A stretch of DNA of 64,000 nucleotides from the NCBI RefSeq assembly GCF_019352175.1, contig NZ_JACBYI010000021.1:35959-99958 (forward strand). Reading direction: 5' to 3'. The stretch is from Paenibacillus sp. S150 (GTDB lineage Bacteria; Bacillota; Bacilli; Paenibacillales; Paenibacillaceae). The notes under the pieces are model-generated. The model was not told the DNA's origin. It ran no database searches and was given only the letters and a program-made list of their open reading frames with translations. Below are positions 49,785 through 58,648 of the stretch, in pieces (the first letter of the stretch is position 1; each line of letters opens with the position of its first letter). The translations under genes were made by a program, and so were the position numbers.

Positions 49785-49840
49785 ACCCGGCCCTCAAGCG
49801 GGCAGCCCTTGTAACCAACTAACGATTACAGCCTCTTTTC

Positions 49841-49879
49841 AAAAGGAACACCGGAGCTTCCCGCTCCGGTGTTCCTTTT
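49841..49879. terminator. bidirectional terminator after the Hfq-like gene
   Basis: AAAAGGAACACCGGAGC (49841-49857) pairs perfectly with 49863-49879, a 17 bp stem with A/T tails. Confidence 0.9.
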
Positions 49880-49956
49880 GCTGAAAATATAAGGATTTAC
49901 AGCTCTGAAATTTCCATCATCCTTGTATTTGTCACAGGGCAGAGCGCTTCGGAAGG

Positions 49957-51051
49957 CTATACAGTCGCCGGAAAATATGCAGGTTGGACACAAACCGGTT
50001 TGGACAACTCCGCGGTATTGCCTGTGAAGCTGAGCCGCCCGCTGTTGTTGTCGACACTGAATACGACCAGATTGTTGCCGTCGCGGTTCGCTGCCACCAG
50101 GTATGCGCCATCCGGCGTCAGAGCAAAATGGCGGGGATGCCCGCCCCTGGTGGAGACATGCTCCACCAGTGTGAGTCCGGCGGTTGCAGGATCAACAGCA
50201 TACACCACGATACTGTCATGTCCGCGGTTCGAGCCGTACAAATATAAACCGTCTGCAGACAAGGCGATTTCCGCACAGGCGTTGTTTGCAGACGGGTAGT
50301 CTTCAGGCAGTGTGGATATGGTTGCTGCCGTCCGGAGCGTCCCTTGTTCGCTGTCATAGAGGAATGAGGTAACTGTGCTGTCCAATTCATTGATAACATA
50401 AGCCGACTTCCCATCCGGATGGAACACGAAATGACGCGGACCGGCGCCTTTGTGCAGCAAGGTATCATCCTTTGCTTCAAGCTTCTTCGTATCGCGGTTG
50501 ATCCGGTAGGTACGGATCAGATCCAGGCCCAAATCGGAGACGAACAGGAATTTCCCGTCCGGACTGAAAATTGCAGAATGCGGATGAGGCTTGTCCTGTC
50601 CCGTATGTACAGCCGTATCCTCCAAACGGACCGGCAGGCCCTCCTGATCCATGGATACCAGTCCCACCTGGCCTCCATGATAGCTGCATACGATAATATA
50701 TTCATTTTGAGGATCTCTTGAAATATGGCAAGTTGTGGTTTGAGCAGTGCGAGAGGCAGGCATGGTCAAAATACGGTTAAGTTCCGTAAGCCTGCCTCCT
50801 TGCGGATCTATGGCAAAAGAAACCACCTCGCCCTCCTTGACCCCCTCCCCGTTAGTCTTCTCTCCAATGGCATACAGCCGCCCTCCGGAGGCATCTACAC
50901 TGACAAAGGTCGGGTTTGTAATGCCCTGCACCTTATCCAGAAGAGTAAGCGTGCCTCCGGCTTCTCCATTCAGTTCAAACACCTGGACCCCGCTCTCCTC
51001 AGCGCTTGCGTAGGAACCGGTAAACAGCAGCAGCCGGGTATTCTCTTTCAT
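49957..51051 (-). CDS. pgl: 6-phosphogluconolactonase-type beta-propeller lactonase (YkgB-like)
   Basis: 364 residues of the lactonase seven-bladed propeller family: LLLFTGSYASAEESGVQVFE, DKPHPHSAIFSPDGKFLFVSDLG, GAGPRHFVFHPDGKSAYVINEL, GGHPRHFALTPDGAYLVAANR. The repeated PH/PRHF..PDG..L.V.N motif marks the blades and active-site His/Arg. It hydrolyses 6-phosphogluconolactone in the oxidative pentose phosphate pathway. ATG at 51051 has AGGAGG 9 nt upstream; the frame is open to 51078. Other lactone substrates cannot be excluded. It fits with rpiA and the transaldolase elsewhere in the window. Confidence 0.85.
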   Translation of the reverse strand: MKENTRLLLFTGSYASAEESGVQVFELNGEAGGTLTLLDKVQGITNPTFVSVDASGGRLYAIGEKTNGEGVKEGEVVSFAIDPQGGRLTELNRILTMPASRTAQTTTCHISRDPQNEYIIVCSYHGGQVGLVSMDQEGLPVRLEDTAVHTGQDKPHPHSAIFSPDGKFLFVSDLGLDLIRTYRINRDTKKLEAKDDTLLHKGAGPRHFVFHPDGKSAYVINELDSTVTSFLYDSEQGTLRTAATISTLPEDYPSANNACAEIALSADGLYLYGSNRGHDSIVVYAVDPATAGLTLVEHVSTRGGHPRHFALTPDGAYLVAANRDGNNLVVFSVDNNSGRLSFTGNTAELSKPVCVQPAYFPATV

Positions 51052-51218
51052 CTCGGTCATCCTCCTCCAATGGTTCATCCTTCTTGCAGTCTTATCCGGT
51101 CCGATTTCAACCGGCCATCTATATAATTTACATTTTTTCAGCGTCTATGACAAATCGGACGATAAAAATGACAAGAAACATTTTAAAAATAAGGCTTCTC
51201 AAGGGCAAATCAGCATGT

Positions 51219-51237
51219 TATAATGAAAGCGCTAACA
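51219..51237 (+). promoter_or_regulatory. -10 box with overlapping cre site
   Basis: TATAAT (51219-51224) is overlapped by TGAAAGCGCTAACA (51224-51237), an exact match to the catabolite-responsive element consensus TGWAARCGYTWNCW. CcpA bound here would block the LytTR gene when glucose is plentiful. The -35 region is weak. Confidence 0.75.
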
Positions 51238-51271
51238 CCAAGTTTTAATTTCGTATAAAGGGGGAACATGA

Positions 51272-51607
51272 ATGAGCAGCCTGCTGGAAGCCAGAAATGT
51301 GTATGAGGACTTCGAGGTGGAGACAGACATTCTGTTCTTTAAGGTCGGGGACCATGATTTGGTCATTTTTCACGGCAGGAACTACAACATTAAAAAGAGA
51401 ATGACTGCCGAGCAGCTTAACCGTCTGTTATCAAACCCCAATTATTATCATGTGTATGGGGGTTGTTATGTCAACCTTCACAAGATCAGCTCCATTGAAG
51501 ACGATTCCATTTATTTCGGTGAAATGGGCCTGTATGCCAAGACTGTCCGCGTGCCCAGACGGAAACAGGAAAGCATACGCCATCTGCTGAGAAGTCTCAG
51601 CTCTTAG
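51272..51607 (+). CDS. stand-alone LytTR-domain DNA-binding protein
   Basis: 111 residues, almost entirely one LytTR DNA-binding domain: ILFFKVGDHDLVIFHGRNYN, MTAEQLNRLLSNPNYYHVYG, CYVNLHKISSIEDDSIYFGE and KTVRVPRRKQESIRHLLRSL. There is no receiver domain, so it is a small regulator controlled by its own level or an unknown ligand. AGGGGGAAC precedes the ATG. Transcription appears subject to carbon catabolite repression via the cre site 35 bp upstream. Target genes unknown. Confidence 0.85.
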   Translation: MSSLLEARNVYEDFEVETDILFFKVGDHDLVIFHGRNYNIKKRMTAEQLNRLLSNPNYYHVYGGCYVNLHKISSIEDDSIYFGEMGLYAKTVRVPRRKQESIRHLLRSLSS

Positions 51608-51656
51608 GCGGATACATATATCCGCCTGTCCGGGAGTGTTACGGACTGTCTCCCAG

Positions 51657-51697
51657 AGCCGGAGCGGCATGGTCAACCCATGCCGCTCCGGCTTTTT
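51657..51697 (+). terminator. terminator of the LytTR gene
   Basis: AGCCGGAGCGGCATGG pairs with CCATGCCGCTCCGGCT, then TTTT. A smaller hairpin AGGCGGATA/TATCCGCCT precedes it at 51606-51627. Confidence 0.9.
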
Positions 51698-51827
51698 CCT
51701 TGTATCTTAAGAGAAACTTAAAAAGAAAATCGGCTTTTTTATACTTTCTTAAGGTTTGGAATCCTGATTTCTGGTAAAGTTGTAGAAAGACAGGCAACAC
51801 CTATATTGAAGGGAGTCATTAATTATA

Positions 51828-53000
51828 ATGGACAAAAAAGATTTCAATGAAAATGAACATCTGGACAACCAGGAAACACCGGAAGAAAACATCACTTCCG
51901 ATATCAATGAAGGAGCTCTGGAGGAATCCGCAGCTGCTCCTGAATTGGAACCAGAAACCGCACAGGAAGCCGCAGAAGTATTTGAAGAGAATGATACACC
52001 TGACAGCGCTGCCAATGTTCCGGTTATGAACAAGGTTGGAGACGGAACTCCTCCTTCCACCCCATCGTCCAAGGGAGGACGGGGCTGGATGATCGCTTCA
52101 ATCGTCCTCGCTGCGGCACTTATCGTTGTTTTGATTGTACAGCCTTTCCAAAAGGATGACAGCAATGTAGCCGTTGCATCCGTTAACGGAACCGATATTA
52201 CCAAAGCTCAGCTATACGATAAGCTGGTTGAAGCCGGCGGTGAAGCCACCCTGCAAAACCTGATCACTACTACACTTGTTGACCAAGAGGCCAAAAAAGC
52301 CAATATTACGGTAACCGATGCCGACATCGACGCTGAGATTGAAGATTTGAAGACCCAGTTCGGCGGTGAAGACGCTTTGAACAGCGCTTTGCAGCAAAGC
52401 TCGATGACGCTGGATGACCTGAAGAAGCAAATGCCGCTGCAGGTTGAAATCCGCAAGCTGGTTGAGCCCAAAGTTACTGTAACCGAAGACGATATTTCCC
52501 AATACTACGAGGACAACAAAGCTTCCTTCAACCAGGAAGAAGAAGTCCGTGCTTCCCATATTCTTGTCGAAACCCAAGAAGAAGCCGACGCGATTGTGAA
52601 GCAATTGGCGGACGGGGCAGATTTCGCCACGCTGGCGCAAGAAAAATCTACTGACACCGGCTCCAAGGATAACGGCGGAGACCTTGATTTCTTCAAAAAA
52701 GGCGATATGGTCGCTGAATTCTCCGATGCAGCCTTCAAGCTGAAGGTTGGCGAAACCAGCGGTGCTGTCAAAACGGATTACGGCTACCATATTATTAAGG
52801 TTACCGACCGCAAGGAAGCCCACGAATATACTCTTGACGAGAAAAAAGAAGAAATCACCAAAACCCTGAAGGCCCAAAAGGTATCCGAAATGTCATCGAC
52901 CTGGCTGCAGGAGCTGACCGCGAGCGCGAAGATCACGAATTCGCTTACGGATACACCGGATGCATCCGCATCTCCTGAGGCCAGCACGGCTACAGAATAA
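51828..53000 (+). CDS. membrane-anchored peptidyl-prolyl isomerase, PrsA-like foldase
   Basis: 390 residues. Acidic cytoplasmic N-terminus (about 1-84, many Glu/Asp), one membrane helix (GWMIASIVLAAALIVVLIV, about 86-105), a SurA-like chaperone region (about 120-230) and a parvulin domain (about 235-335; VRASHILVETQEEADAIVKQ, GDLDFFKKGDMVAEFSDAAF, GYHIIKVTDR). It should assist folding of secreted proteins outside the membrane. Classical PrsA is a lipoprotein; here a signal-anchor and a long acidic tail replace the lipobox, which is unusual. Pro/Ser/Ala-rich C-terminus. Confidence 0.88.
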   Translation: MDKKDFNENEHLDNQETPEENITSDINEGALEESAAAPELEPETAQEAAEVFEENDTPDSAANVPVMNKVGDGTPPSTPSSKGGRGWMIASIVLAAALIVVLIVQPFQKDDSNVAVASVNGTDITKAQLYDKLVEAGGEATLQNLITTTLVDQEAKKANITVTDADIDAEIEDLKTQFGGEDALNSALQQSSMTLDDLKKQMPLQVEIRKLVEPKVTVTEDDISQYYEDNKASFNQEEEVRASHILVETQEEADAIVKQLADGADFATLAQEKSTDTGSKDNGGDLDFFKKGDMVAEFSDAAFKLKVGETSGAVKTDYGYHIIKVTDRKEAHEYTLDEKKEEITKTLKAQKVSEMSSTWLQELTASAKITNSLTDTPDASASPEASTATE

Positions 53001-53033
53001 TACGGCAGCCACTGAGGCATCCAGCCAAGCCCA

Positions 53034-53069
53034 AAGAGGACAGGCGTTCACTCCGCCTGTCCTCTTTTA
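53034..53069 (+). terminator. terminator of the foldase gene
   Basis: AAGAGGACAGGCG pairs with CGCCTGTCCTCTT, followed by TTT, 34 nt past the stop codon. Confidence 0.85.
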
Positions 53070-53097
53070 TACTCCATGCCTCGTCTGCGCGGTTGCG

Positions 53098-53292
53098 CTA
53101 ATGGTTTTTTTTGCGGATCTGCTTGTCATGATTCTCTCCCCACTCTTTGGCCTGCGCCGTGGCAATGGAGATTGCCCTTCCCTCCTCATATCCTTCGTCC
53201 AAGAGGGCATTGGCGATCTCAATTGCTTTATTGCGCACCGGGGCCATAAAGTTCTTCAGAGAATCCGGATAATCATCTTTGCTCCAGGGCAT
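53098..53292 (-). CDS. YdaT-like small protein
   Basis: 64 residues: MPWSKDDYPDSLKNFMAPVR, then NKAIEIANALLDEGYEEGRA, ISIATAQAKEWGE. This is the pattern of the YdaT-type family of small hydrophilic proteins, in B. subtilis part of the general stress response. GGAGG lies 8 nt upstream of the ATG. Biochemical role unknown. Confidence 0.8.
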   Translation of the reverse strand: MPWSKDDYPDSLKNFMAPVRNKAIEIANALLDEGYEEGRAISIATAQAKEWGENHDKQIRKKNH

Positions 53293-53366
53293 AACGAAAA
53301 CCTCCTTGATTGGGCTATAGATATCATTAGCCTGATCGGGGAGGTTTTAAACATTTCAGAAATGGC

Positions 53367-53966
53367 TTACTTGATCACCTTTACGCGTTCTTCGATCGGC
53401 TGGAATTCTTTTTCACCCGGAGCGGTAACGGTTTTGCCGAAAGGCAACTGGGCGATCAGCTTCCAATCTTCCGGAATATCGAAGGCTGCCTTCACTTCAT
53501 CATCAATCAGCGGGTTGTAATGCTGCAGCGAAGCGCCAAGTCCCGCTTCGGCAAAAGCAGTCCATACAACGAACTGCAGAATACCTGAGGATTGATTCGA
53601 CCAAACCGGGAAGTTTTCGGCATACAGCGCAAAGTTCTCTTGCAGATGCTTCACGACTGCCTGATCTTCGAAGAACAATACAGTGCCGTATCCGGCCTTG
53701 AACGAGGACAATTTCTGTGCAGTGCCCTCAAATTGTTCAGTTGGTACAATCTTGCGGAGGGTATCTGCCGTAATATCCCATACCTTGTCGTGTTTATCTC
53801 CCAGCAGGACTACCGTTCTGGAGCTTTGGGAGTTGAAGGAAGTTGGGCTATGCAGGACTGCCGCTTCTACAATCTCCCTAATCTGCGCATCGGAAATCGG
53901 GGATTCTTTGCTGATTGCATATACGGAACGTCTGCCTTTTACCGCGTCAAAAAAGTTGTTAGACAT
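53367..53966 (-). CDS. nitroreductase family FMN oxidoreductase
   Basis: 199 residues of the small nitroreductase family (YdgI/Frm2-like): FFDAVKGRRSVYAI (FMN-binding Arg-Arg-Ser), AAVLHSPTSFNSQSSRTVVL, AEAGLGASLQHYNPLID and LIAQLPFGKTVTAPGEKEF. Reduces nitro groups, quinones or other electrophiles with NAD(P)H. GGAGG lies 8 nt upstream of the ATG. A palindrome AGTAAGTTACT (minus strand) lies between promoter and start codon. Confidence 0.9.
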   Translation of the reverse strand: MSNNFFDAVKGRRSVYAISKESPISDAQIREIVEAAVLHSPTSFNSQSSRTVVLLGDKHDKVWDITADTLRKIVPTEQFEGTAQKLSSFKAGYGTVLFFEDQAVVKHLQENFALYAENFPVWSNQSSGILQFVVWTAFAEAGLGASLQHYNPLIDDEVKAAFDIPEDWKLIAQLPFGKTVTAPGEKEFQPIEERVKVIK

Positions 53967-53989
53967 AAAATAACTACCTCCATTTATTT

Positions 53990-54000
53990 AGTAACTTACT
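53990..54000 (-). promoter_or_regulatory. short palindrome upstream of nitroreductase gene
   Basis: AGTAACTTACT is an 11 bp palindrome 24 bp before the start codon. Nitroreductase genes in Bacilli are often controlled by HxlR- or MarR-type repressors that bind similar A/T-rich palindromes. No such regulator gene is adjacent, so this is tentative. Confidence 0.3.
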
Positions 54001-54176
54001 TTTTTAAAATCCTAACACTTTACTTCCAAAAAAACAACACGCATGCATAAATTTTTCCTTTTTCCTGTTTTTATGCCAATCCTTATTGTCGCTGCGCTTG
54101 AGCATATTTATGCGCCTTCCACTATTTTCTATAATCAGATTGGGCGACTAAGAAACAGTAACTGTATTTTCAAATA

Positions 54177-54230
54177 AATTGCCAAAAAGCCGGAGCCTCT
54201 TATGGAAGAGGCTCCGGCTTTTTGGCAATT
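54177..54230 (-). terminator. terminator of the stalk lipoprotein gene
   Basis: GCCAAAAAGCCGGAGCCTCT (54181-54200) pairs perfectly with 54207-54226, with AATT extending the stem; it begins only a few bases past the stop codon at 54234. Confidence 0.9.
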
Positions 54231-54233
54231 TGA

Positions 54234-55748
54234 TTAAGGCCGGTCAATGTAGATGTAGCCATACTCGTCTTTTTCAACCGTGGCATGCAGCGCTTCTGCC
54301 AGCACGCGAAGCGGCACATAAGCATCGCCGTATTCGTCCACGAATACAGGCTGTGCAAGCTTCACTGCGGTGCCGTTGATCAGGGCCTGATCAGAACCGA
54401 TTTTGAATACCAGCTGGTCGCCGTATACATCATCGGTCACTGTAATGGCGCGGTTAGCGCCATCCCACCCGACTGCAGCATCCAGATCTTCAGCCAGATA
54501 CCGCAGCGGCACATAGGTGGTGCCCCCGTCAACAATCGGATAATAGTAATCATCATCCGGTGCAATCATCAGGGACTTGGCCGTAATGCCGATATCATTC
54601 TTAAGCAGGCTGTAAATATCGGAACCCTGTTCGAAGCTTCTGAGTGTCTCGCCCGGTGTAAGCTGCGCCGAGGACAAATCAAGCGCTCCTTCCGTGCTGA
54701 TCGGATCAGCGGTCACCGGACCGTTCACATTCCAGGTCTCCGTCTCCAGCTTCAGCGAGATGCTCTGAAGCGGCAGCTCTTCGCTGGCCGGCAATGCAAC
54801 ATTCAGATCGATATTCTGCTTCCGTACATGGAACCCGCTGTCCACGAACAGATCGACATTCAGCCTGGTATCTTTGCTGAGGATGGTTTTCAGTTCAGGC
54901 GTGGTCTCGTATAGTTTATCCAGCTGCTTATCGTAGACAAGCAGAAGTGCATCTACAGCCAATTTGGCTGCATCATGCGCTACCGTCACTACCCCTTCCT
55001 TGTCTTCCAGCGGAATCTCACCCAGTCCCAAATCGCTGAGTTCGTTTGCACCGAGACCATTCGCTTCCAGGAGCGGATACAAATAATCGTATAGACCGCT
55101 TAGGAAGGCAGTGAAGCCTCCGGTGTCCTTGGAGATGGATTTCAGGAAGCTCTTTACCAGCGCCGGCAGTTCGTCGCCTGTAATCTCCGTATGTAGCTTG
55201 GTCAGGTTCAGCTGCTCGCCATACACTGATTTATTGACGGAAGCCACGCTGATCGCGCCGGGATTCGGCAGATTCTTCACTACGAGCTGGGACAGAAGCT
55301 TGTAGATCTCCTGTGTCTTGTTTTGATCTAATCCTACAATGCCAAGCGACTCCTCATACCCTGAAACCGGGTAGTAGAACGGCTGCTTTGCACCTTCTGC
55401 GGTAAAGACAACGGCAGTTGTATCCATATAGAATGTAAAAGGAATGGATAATTGCTTATAGCCTACAACGCCCGTTGCGGAAACGTTTCCATTGTCCTGA
55501 AGCTTCGTGCTGCCGATGCTCAGGGAGAAGGAGTTGATGAGATCAACCAATTCCTGATCCGGACTAATTCCGGCCGCAGGTACAGCATTCACTGAAAGGG
55601 TCATGCTGGACTCGGAAGATTTCACATCCGAATCTCCCAAAAGCGCCTTGTTGACGTCGAATCCCGCAACCGTCTGGCAGCCTGCCAGAATCAGCAGCAA
55701 TGCGAGAATCGGCAGCAGCCACTTGGTTCTTGCTTTCATTTTCTTCAT
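54234..55748 (-). CDS. lipoprotein with copper-amine-oxidase-type stalk domains
   Basis: 504 residues. Lipoprotein signal LLILAGC (Cys about residue 24). The middle (about 45-370) is a large domain without a recognised family. The C-terminal 120 residues contain two stalk units with YVPLRYLAEDLDAAVGWDGA and YVPLRVLAEALHATVEKDEY, the 'vPlR..aE.lga.v.wd' signature. Such domains are thought to hold surface proteins at the cell envelope and are abundant in Paenibacillus. GGAG lies 7 nt before ATG. No enzymatic residues are evident. Followed by an unusually strong terminator. Confidence 0.85.
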   Translation of the reverse strand: MKKMKARTKWLLPILALLLILAGCQTVAGFDVNKALLGDSDVKSSESSMTLSVNAVPAAGISPDQELVDLINSFSLSIGSTKLQDNGNVSATGVVGYKQLSIPFTFYMDTTAVVFTAEGAKQPFYYPVSGYEESLGIVGLDQNKTQEIYKLLSQLVVKNLPNPGAISVASVNKSVYGEQLNLTKLHTEITGDELPALVKSFLKSISKDTGGFTAFLSGLYDYLYPLLEANGLGANELSDLGLGEIPLEDKEGVVTVAHDAAKLAVDALLLVYDKQLDKLYETTPELKTILSKDTRLNVDLFVDSGFHVRKQNIDLNVALPASEELPLQSISLKLETETWNVNGPVTADPISTEGALDLSSAQLTPGETLRSFEQGSDIYSLLKNDIGITAKSLMIAPDDDYYYPIVDGGTTYVPLRYLAEDLDAAVGWDGANRAITVTDDVYGDQLVFKIGSDQALINGTAVKLAQPVFVDEYGDAYVPLRVLAEALHATVEKDEYGYIYIDRP

Positions 55749-55849
55749 AGCATGTCTCCTCTAGATTTATTTTGCAAGCTTTATCCATCAACTCTAAAGA
55801 GGGAGGATCGGAGGCAAATGGTGCAGTATAATGGCCGCAGTATGCAGAA

Positions 55850-56518
55850 CTACAAAGAAAACAGACTCCGCCATTCTATAGATACCCATTCCTGGAAAAA
55901 CAGAATCTTTATCAAGGCCAACACCGCCAAATGTGCCGGATAAAAGGACCACCAGACCCAGCGCGGCAGCCGTCTTTTCTCCAGAGGCCTCCAGAAGCCC
56001 GGAGTCACCGCAATGAGAATGGTAGGCACGATACTCAGCATTTGCACCAGCCAGCCATAATAGAACAGATAGATGCCATTCAGCAGGAAGTGGGCCAGAA
56101 TAAGCCAGTACGAACGCAGGTAGCGGAAAATCAGCACCAGCAGCAGACCATAAGCGTTGTAGTCCAGCGGAAGCCGGTCCATGACAACAAAAGCAAGGAT
56201 GACTACCGGTACGCCATACCAAGAATTGGGCAGCTTATCCAGAATATACAGCACCGCCGCAGACAGGAGCAGGGTGAACACCACATTCCATCCGCCCGGA
56301 TCGAGCGCCAAATTATAGGGGATCTGGGATAACAGCGCAATCCACAGCAGACGCCGCAAATAGCGGGGTCTCGATGATGTATGTATATGCCCCTGAACCA
56401 GCGCGTAGCAGTATATTGGAAAAGCAATTCTTCCCACATACCTCCAGGCCATCTCCCCCGGGAAAAAAATGTAGCCGATATGGTCAATCAGCATGGTGAG
56501 CATCGCGATAATTTGCAT
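55850..56518 (-). CDS. TraX-family membrane protein
   Basis: 222 residues with about seven membrane helices and the TraX start pattern MQIIAMLTMLIDHIGYIFFP and GRIAFPIYCYALVQG. E. coli TraX acetylates F pilin; chromosomal homologues in Firmicutes are probable membrane acyltransferases of unknown substrate. No conjugation genes are nearby. AGGAGG lies 6 nt before the ATG. About 100 bp separate it from the stalk lipoprotein gene downstream on the same strand. Confidence 0.85.
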   Translation of the reverse strand: MQIIAMLTMLIDHIGYIFFPGEMAWRYVGRIAFPIYCYALVQGHIHTSSRPRYLRRLLWIALLSQIPYNLALDPGGWNVVFTLLLSAAVLYILDKLPNSWYGVPVVILAFVVMDRLPLDYNAYGLLLVLIFRYLRSYWLILAHFLLNGIYLFYYGWLVQMLSIVPTILIAVTPGFWRPLEKRRLPRWVWWSFYPAHLAVLALIKILFFQEWVSIEWRSLFSL

Positions 56519-56719
56519 CTCTGTCCTCCTGTTGTATGATTAATTACTATAGCAGAGATTCTGTTTTCAGGCATGTCTCACGGATGGAGAGCAGCCTGGC
56601 CTGTGCAGCAGATTCAGAGTGGCTTGCATGGAAATTATAGCAGAGGCGTAAGTATTTTTCTAAAGAAGGATTATTTTTATTGAACTGGCCCATACCTCTT
56701 CCGAATCTGAAAGGAGCAC

Positions 56720-57877
56720 ATGATGAACTTCAAACAAAACTATACGCTTAGAAAACCAAGCGGTCCCAGCCTTGTCGGAGGCACACTGCTTTGCTATGAA
56801 TACCAGCCGGCCCAGGCGGATTCCGGCACACGCCTCCTTCCCTGCCTTTGCCTGTATCCCGCCGGACAAACCGGAGGGGCCAGGCAGAAGGACTATGCAC
56901 ATGAAGAGGTCCATCCGGGTACCGGGACCATTGTATCCAATACCTGGCTGGATGCACCTGTCGCTGAAGGCAAACATCCTCTGCTGCTGTTCAGCCACGG
57001 CTTCGGCCTCTTTCATGAGGCGAACACCGTTCAACTGGAAGAGCTTGCTTCCCACGGGTACATTGTACTGTGCATTGGACATCAGGGGGAAGGCTCATAT
57101 GAGCTGCCGGGCGGAGAAATTCTGAAGCCGGATATGGAGCAATTGATGAAGGATTATCAGGCGGATGCCAAAGGAATGGAACGTTTCCCCGAGTATGCCG
57201 CATGGCTGGCCGGTGATGGCAGGTCGGCAAGCCTCGCGGAGTATCGCTGCTTCTATCATCAAATGATCGAGCTTCAACCCGGCTTGACTGCTCAAAGTGC
57301 CAGATGGATTGAAGACAGCCTGGCCGCCCTGGACAGGCTTCTGCATGATCCGGGCAAGGACGGCAGGCTGCTGGCGCAGCATATCGATACCGGCAAAATC
57401 GGCGCATTCGGCATGTCCTTCGGCGGCTCAACCGCTTTGGGTTTGACCCAGGCTTCCGACTTGATCCAAGCCGGTGCCAATCTGGACGGGTTCTACTACA
57501 ATACGAACTGGCAGAAGCCCTTGCACAAGCCTGTCCTGCTGCTGCAGAATGATGCGGGCCTGTTCCTCGATTTCCCTTATGCCAATGCTGAAGGCGATGC
57601 GTATCTGGCTACCTTCAGAAACAGCACCCATGCAAACTTTGCGGACTATAACGAGATTTTGGCGGAGAACTATATTGCCAAAGGGGAGTACCAGGGGCAA
57701 GAAATGGAACAGGCTATGCTTGGAAGCATCGATCCCGGCCGGATGGAAGATCTTTTAAACCTGCTTCTGCTTGATTTCTTTAATAAATATTTGCGGGGTG
57801 AGGAGTCCAAGGCTGTAGACCGTGAGGTTCTGCCTGAAGAGGTAAAGCTGGTGAGAAGAGGCTCCATCCGTCAGTGA
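56720..57877 (+). CDS. alpha/beta hydrolase, PAF-acetylhydrolase-like
   Basis: 385 residues without signal peptide. Alpha/beta fold: PLLLFSHGFGLFHE (oxyanion region), nucleophile elbow IGAFGMSFGGSTALG with Ser in GxSxGG, acid Asp in GANLDGFYY and His in RNSTHANFADY, the order and spacing of PAF-AH and dienelactone-hydrolase-like esterases. Cleaves short-chain esters; substrate unknown. AAGGAG precedes two adjacent ATG codons (56720 and 56723), either may start. Divergent from traX. Confidence 0.85.
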   Translation: MMNFKQNYTLRKPSGPSLVGGTLLCYEYQPAQADSGTRLLPCLCLYPAGQTGGARQKDYAHEEVHPGTGTIVSNTWLDAPVAEGKHPLLLFSHGFGLFHEANTVQLEELASHGYIVLCIGHQGEGSYELPGGEILKPDMEQLMKDYQADAKGMERFPEYAAWLAGDGRSASLAEYRCFYHQMIELQPGLTAQSARWIEDSLAALDRLLHDPGKDGRLLAQHIDTGKIGAFGMSFGGSTALGLTQASDLIQAGANLDGFYYNTNWQKPLHKPVLLLQNDAGLFLDFPYANAEGDAYLATFRNSTHANFADYNEILAENYIAKGEYQGQEMEQAMLGSIDPGRMEDLLNLLLLDFFNKYLRGEESKAVDREVLPEEVKLVRRGSIRQ

Positions 57878-57886
57878 CATTGCCTG

Positions 57887-57918
57887 GAGAATTCCATTAA
57901 TTGGAATTCTTTTTTTTA
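57887..57918 (+). terminator. terminator of the hydrolase gene
   Basis: AGAATTCCA-TTAAT-TGGAATTCT followed by eight T. Confidence 0.85.
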
Positions 57919-58094
57919 TCCTTTTAGCGGACTGCGGTCCGCACGTTAAGTCCAAAGTACAGCACCTGACCGAGCCGCATAATCACCGTTCAGCCGCTGC
58001 AGGCATGGAGAGCTTTAACAAGGGCCATGGAATTTGACTGTGCCTTCTTTGGAGTAAAAACGGGGTGAACATACAGTCTTGATGGAACAACGGC

Positions 58095-58142
58095 TTGACA
58101 GAAAATATATCCTGTATTATATTTTTTGTTAGCTACCTAACA
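58095..58142 (+). promoter_or_regulatory. promoter and MarR-type operator
   Basis: TTGACA (58095-58100), 17 nt, TATATT (58118-58123). TGTTAG and CTAACA around CTAC (58127-58142) form an inverted repeat over the expected start site, 16 bp before the MarR start codon, suggesting autorepression. Confidence 0.7.
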
Positions 58143-58158
58143 CATGGAGGGGATATTG

Positions 58159-58593
58159 ATGAAGCACAATAAATCAATAGGGCTTGCAATCCGGATGCTT
58201 TCCATTCAGATCGTGCGCAGTATTGATTCTGCAGTACCCAAAACGATTACTGGATTACAAGGACATGTGATTGATTTTATACAGATAGAATCAGCACATG
58301 CCGATGTGTTTCAAAAGGATGTGGAAATTGAATTTAACATCCGGCGCTCTACTGCTACTGGCATCCTGCAATCAATGGAGAAAAAGGACCTGATTAGGCG
58401 TGAAACAGTTCCCGGTGATGCAAGACTGAAAAAAATTGTTTTGACGGATAAAGCTCTTGGTATTCACAAGCAGATTATTTCTAAGCTTGCTTATGTTGAA
58501 GAACAATTCAAAAACAATCTGACCGAAGATGAAATCAATATGTTCTTTGATATTGTGGAAAGAGTATCTACTAATATTTCCAATATCAAATAG
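58159..58593 (+). CDS. MarR-family regulator of the nitronate monooxygenase-MFS cluster
   Basis: 144 residues with a MarR winged helix: VFQKDVEIEFNIRRSTATGI, LQSMEKKDLIRRETVPGDAR, LKKIVLTDKALGI (wing with DAR). ATG at 58159 has GGAGGGG 6 nt upstream; 58144 is also open. It is AT-richer than its neighbours. Its genes downstream encode a nitronate monooxygenase and an MFS exporter, an arrangement that suggests sensing and removing a toxic small molecule. Confidence 0.88.
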   Translation: MKHNKSIGLAIRMLSIQIVRSIDSAVPKTITGLQGHVIDFIQIESAHADVFQKDVEIEFNIRRSTATGILQSMEKKDLIRRETVPGDARLKKIVLTDKALGIHKQIISKLAYVEEQFKNNLTEDEINMFFDIVERVSTNISNIK

Positions 58594-58648
58594 TTGATCA
58601 TCTGTTGGCCAAAGCCATTTCAATTTCATTCATTTCAGGAGGTATAAA

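Noticed and set aside
55850..56518. Conjugative element suggested by traX
   Set aside because: No relaxase, coupling protein or type IV secretion genes are in the window; chromosomal TraX-like genes are common in Firmicutes.
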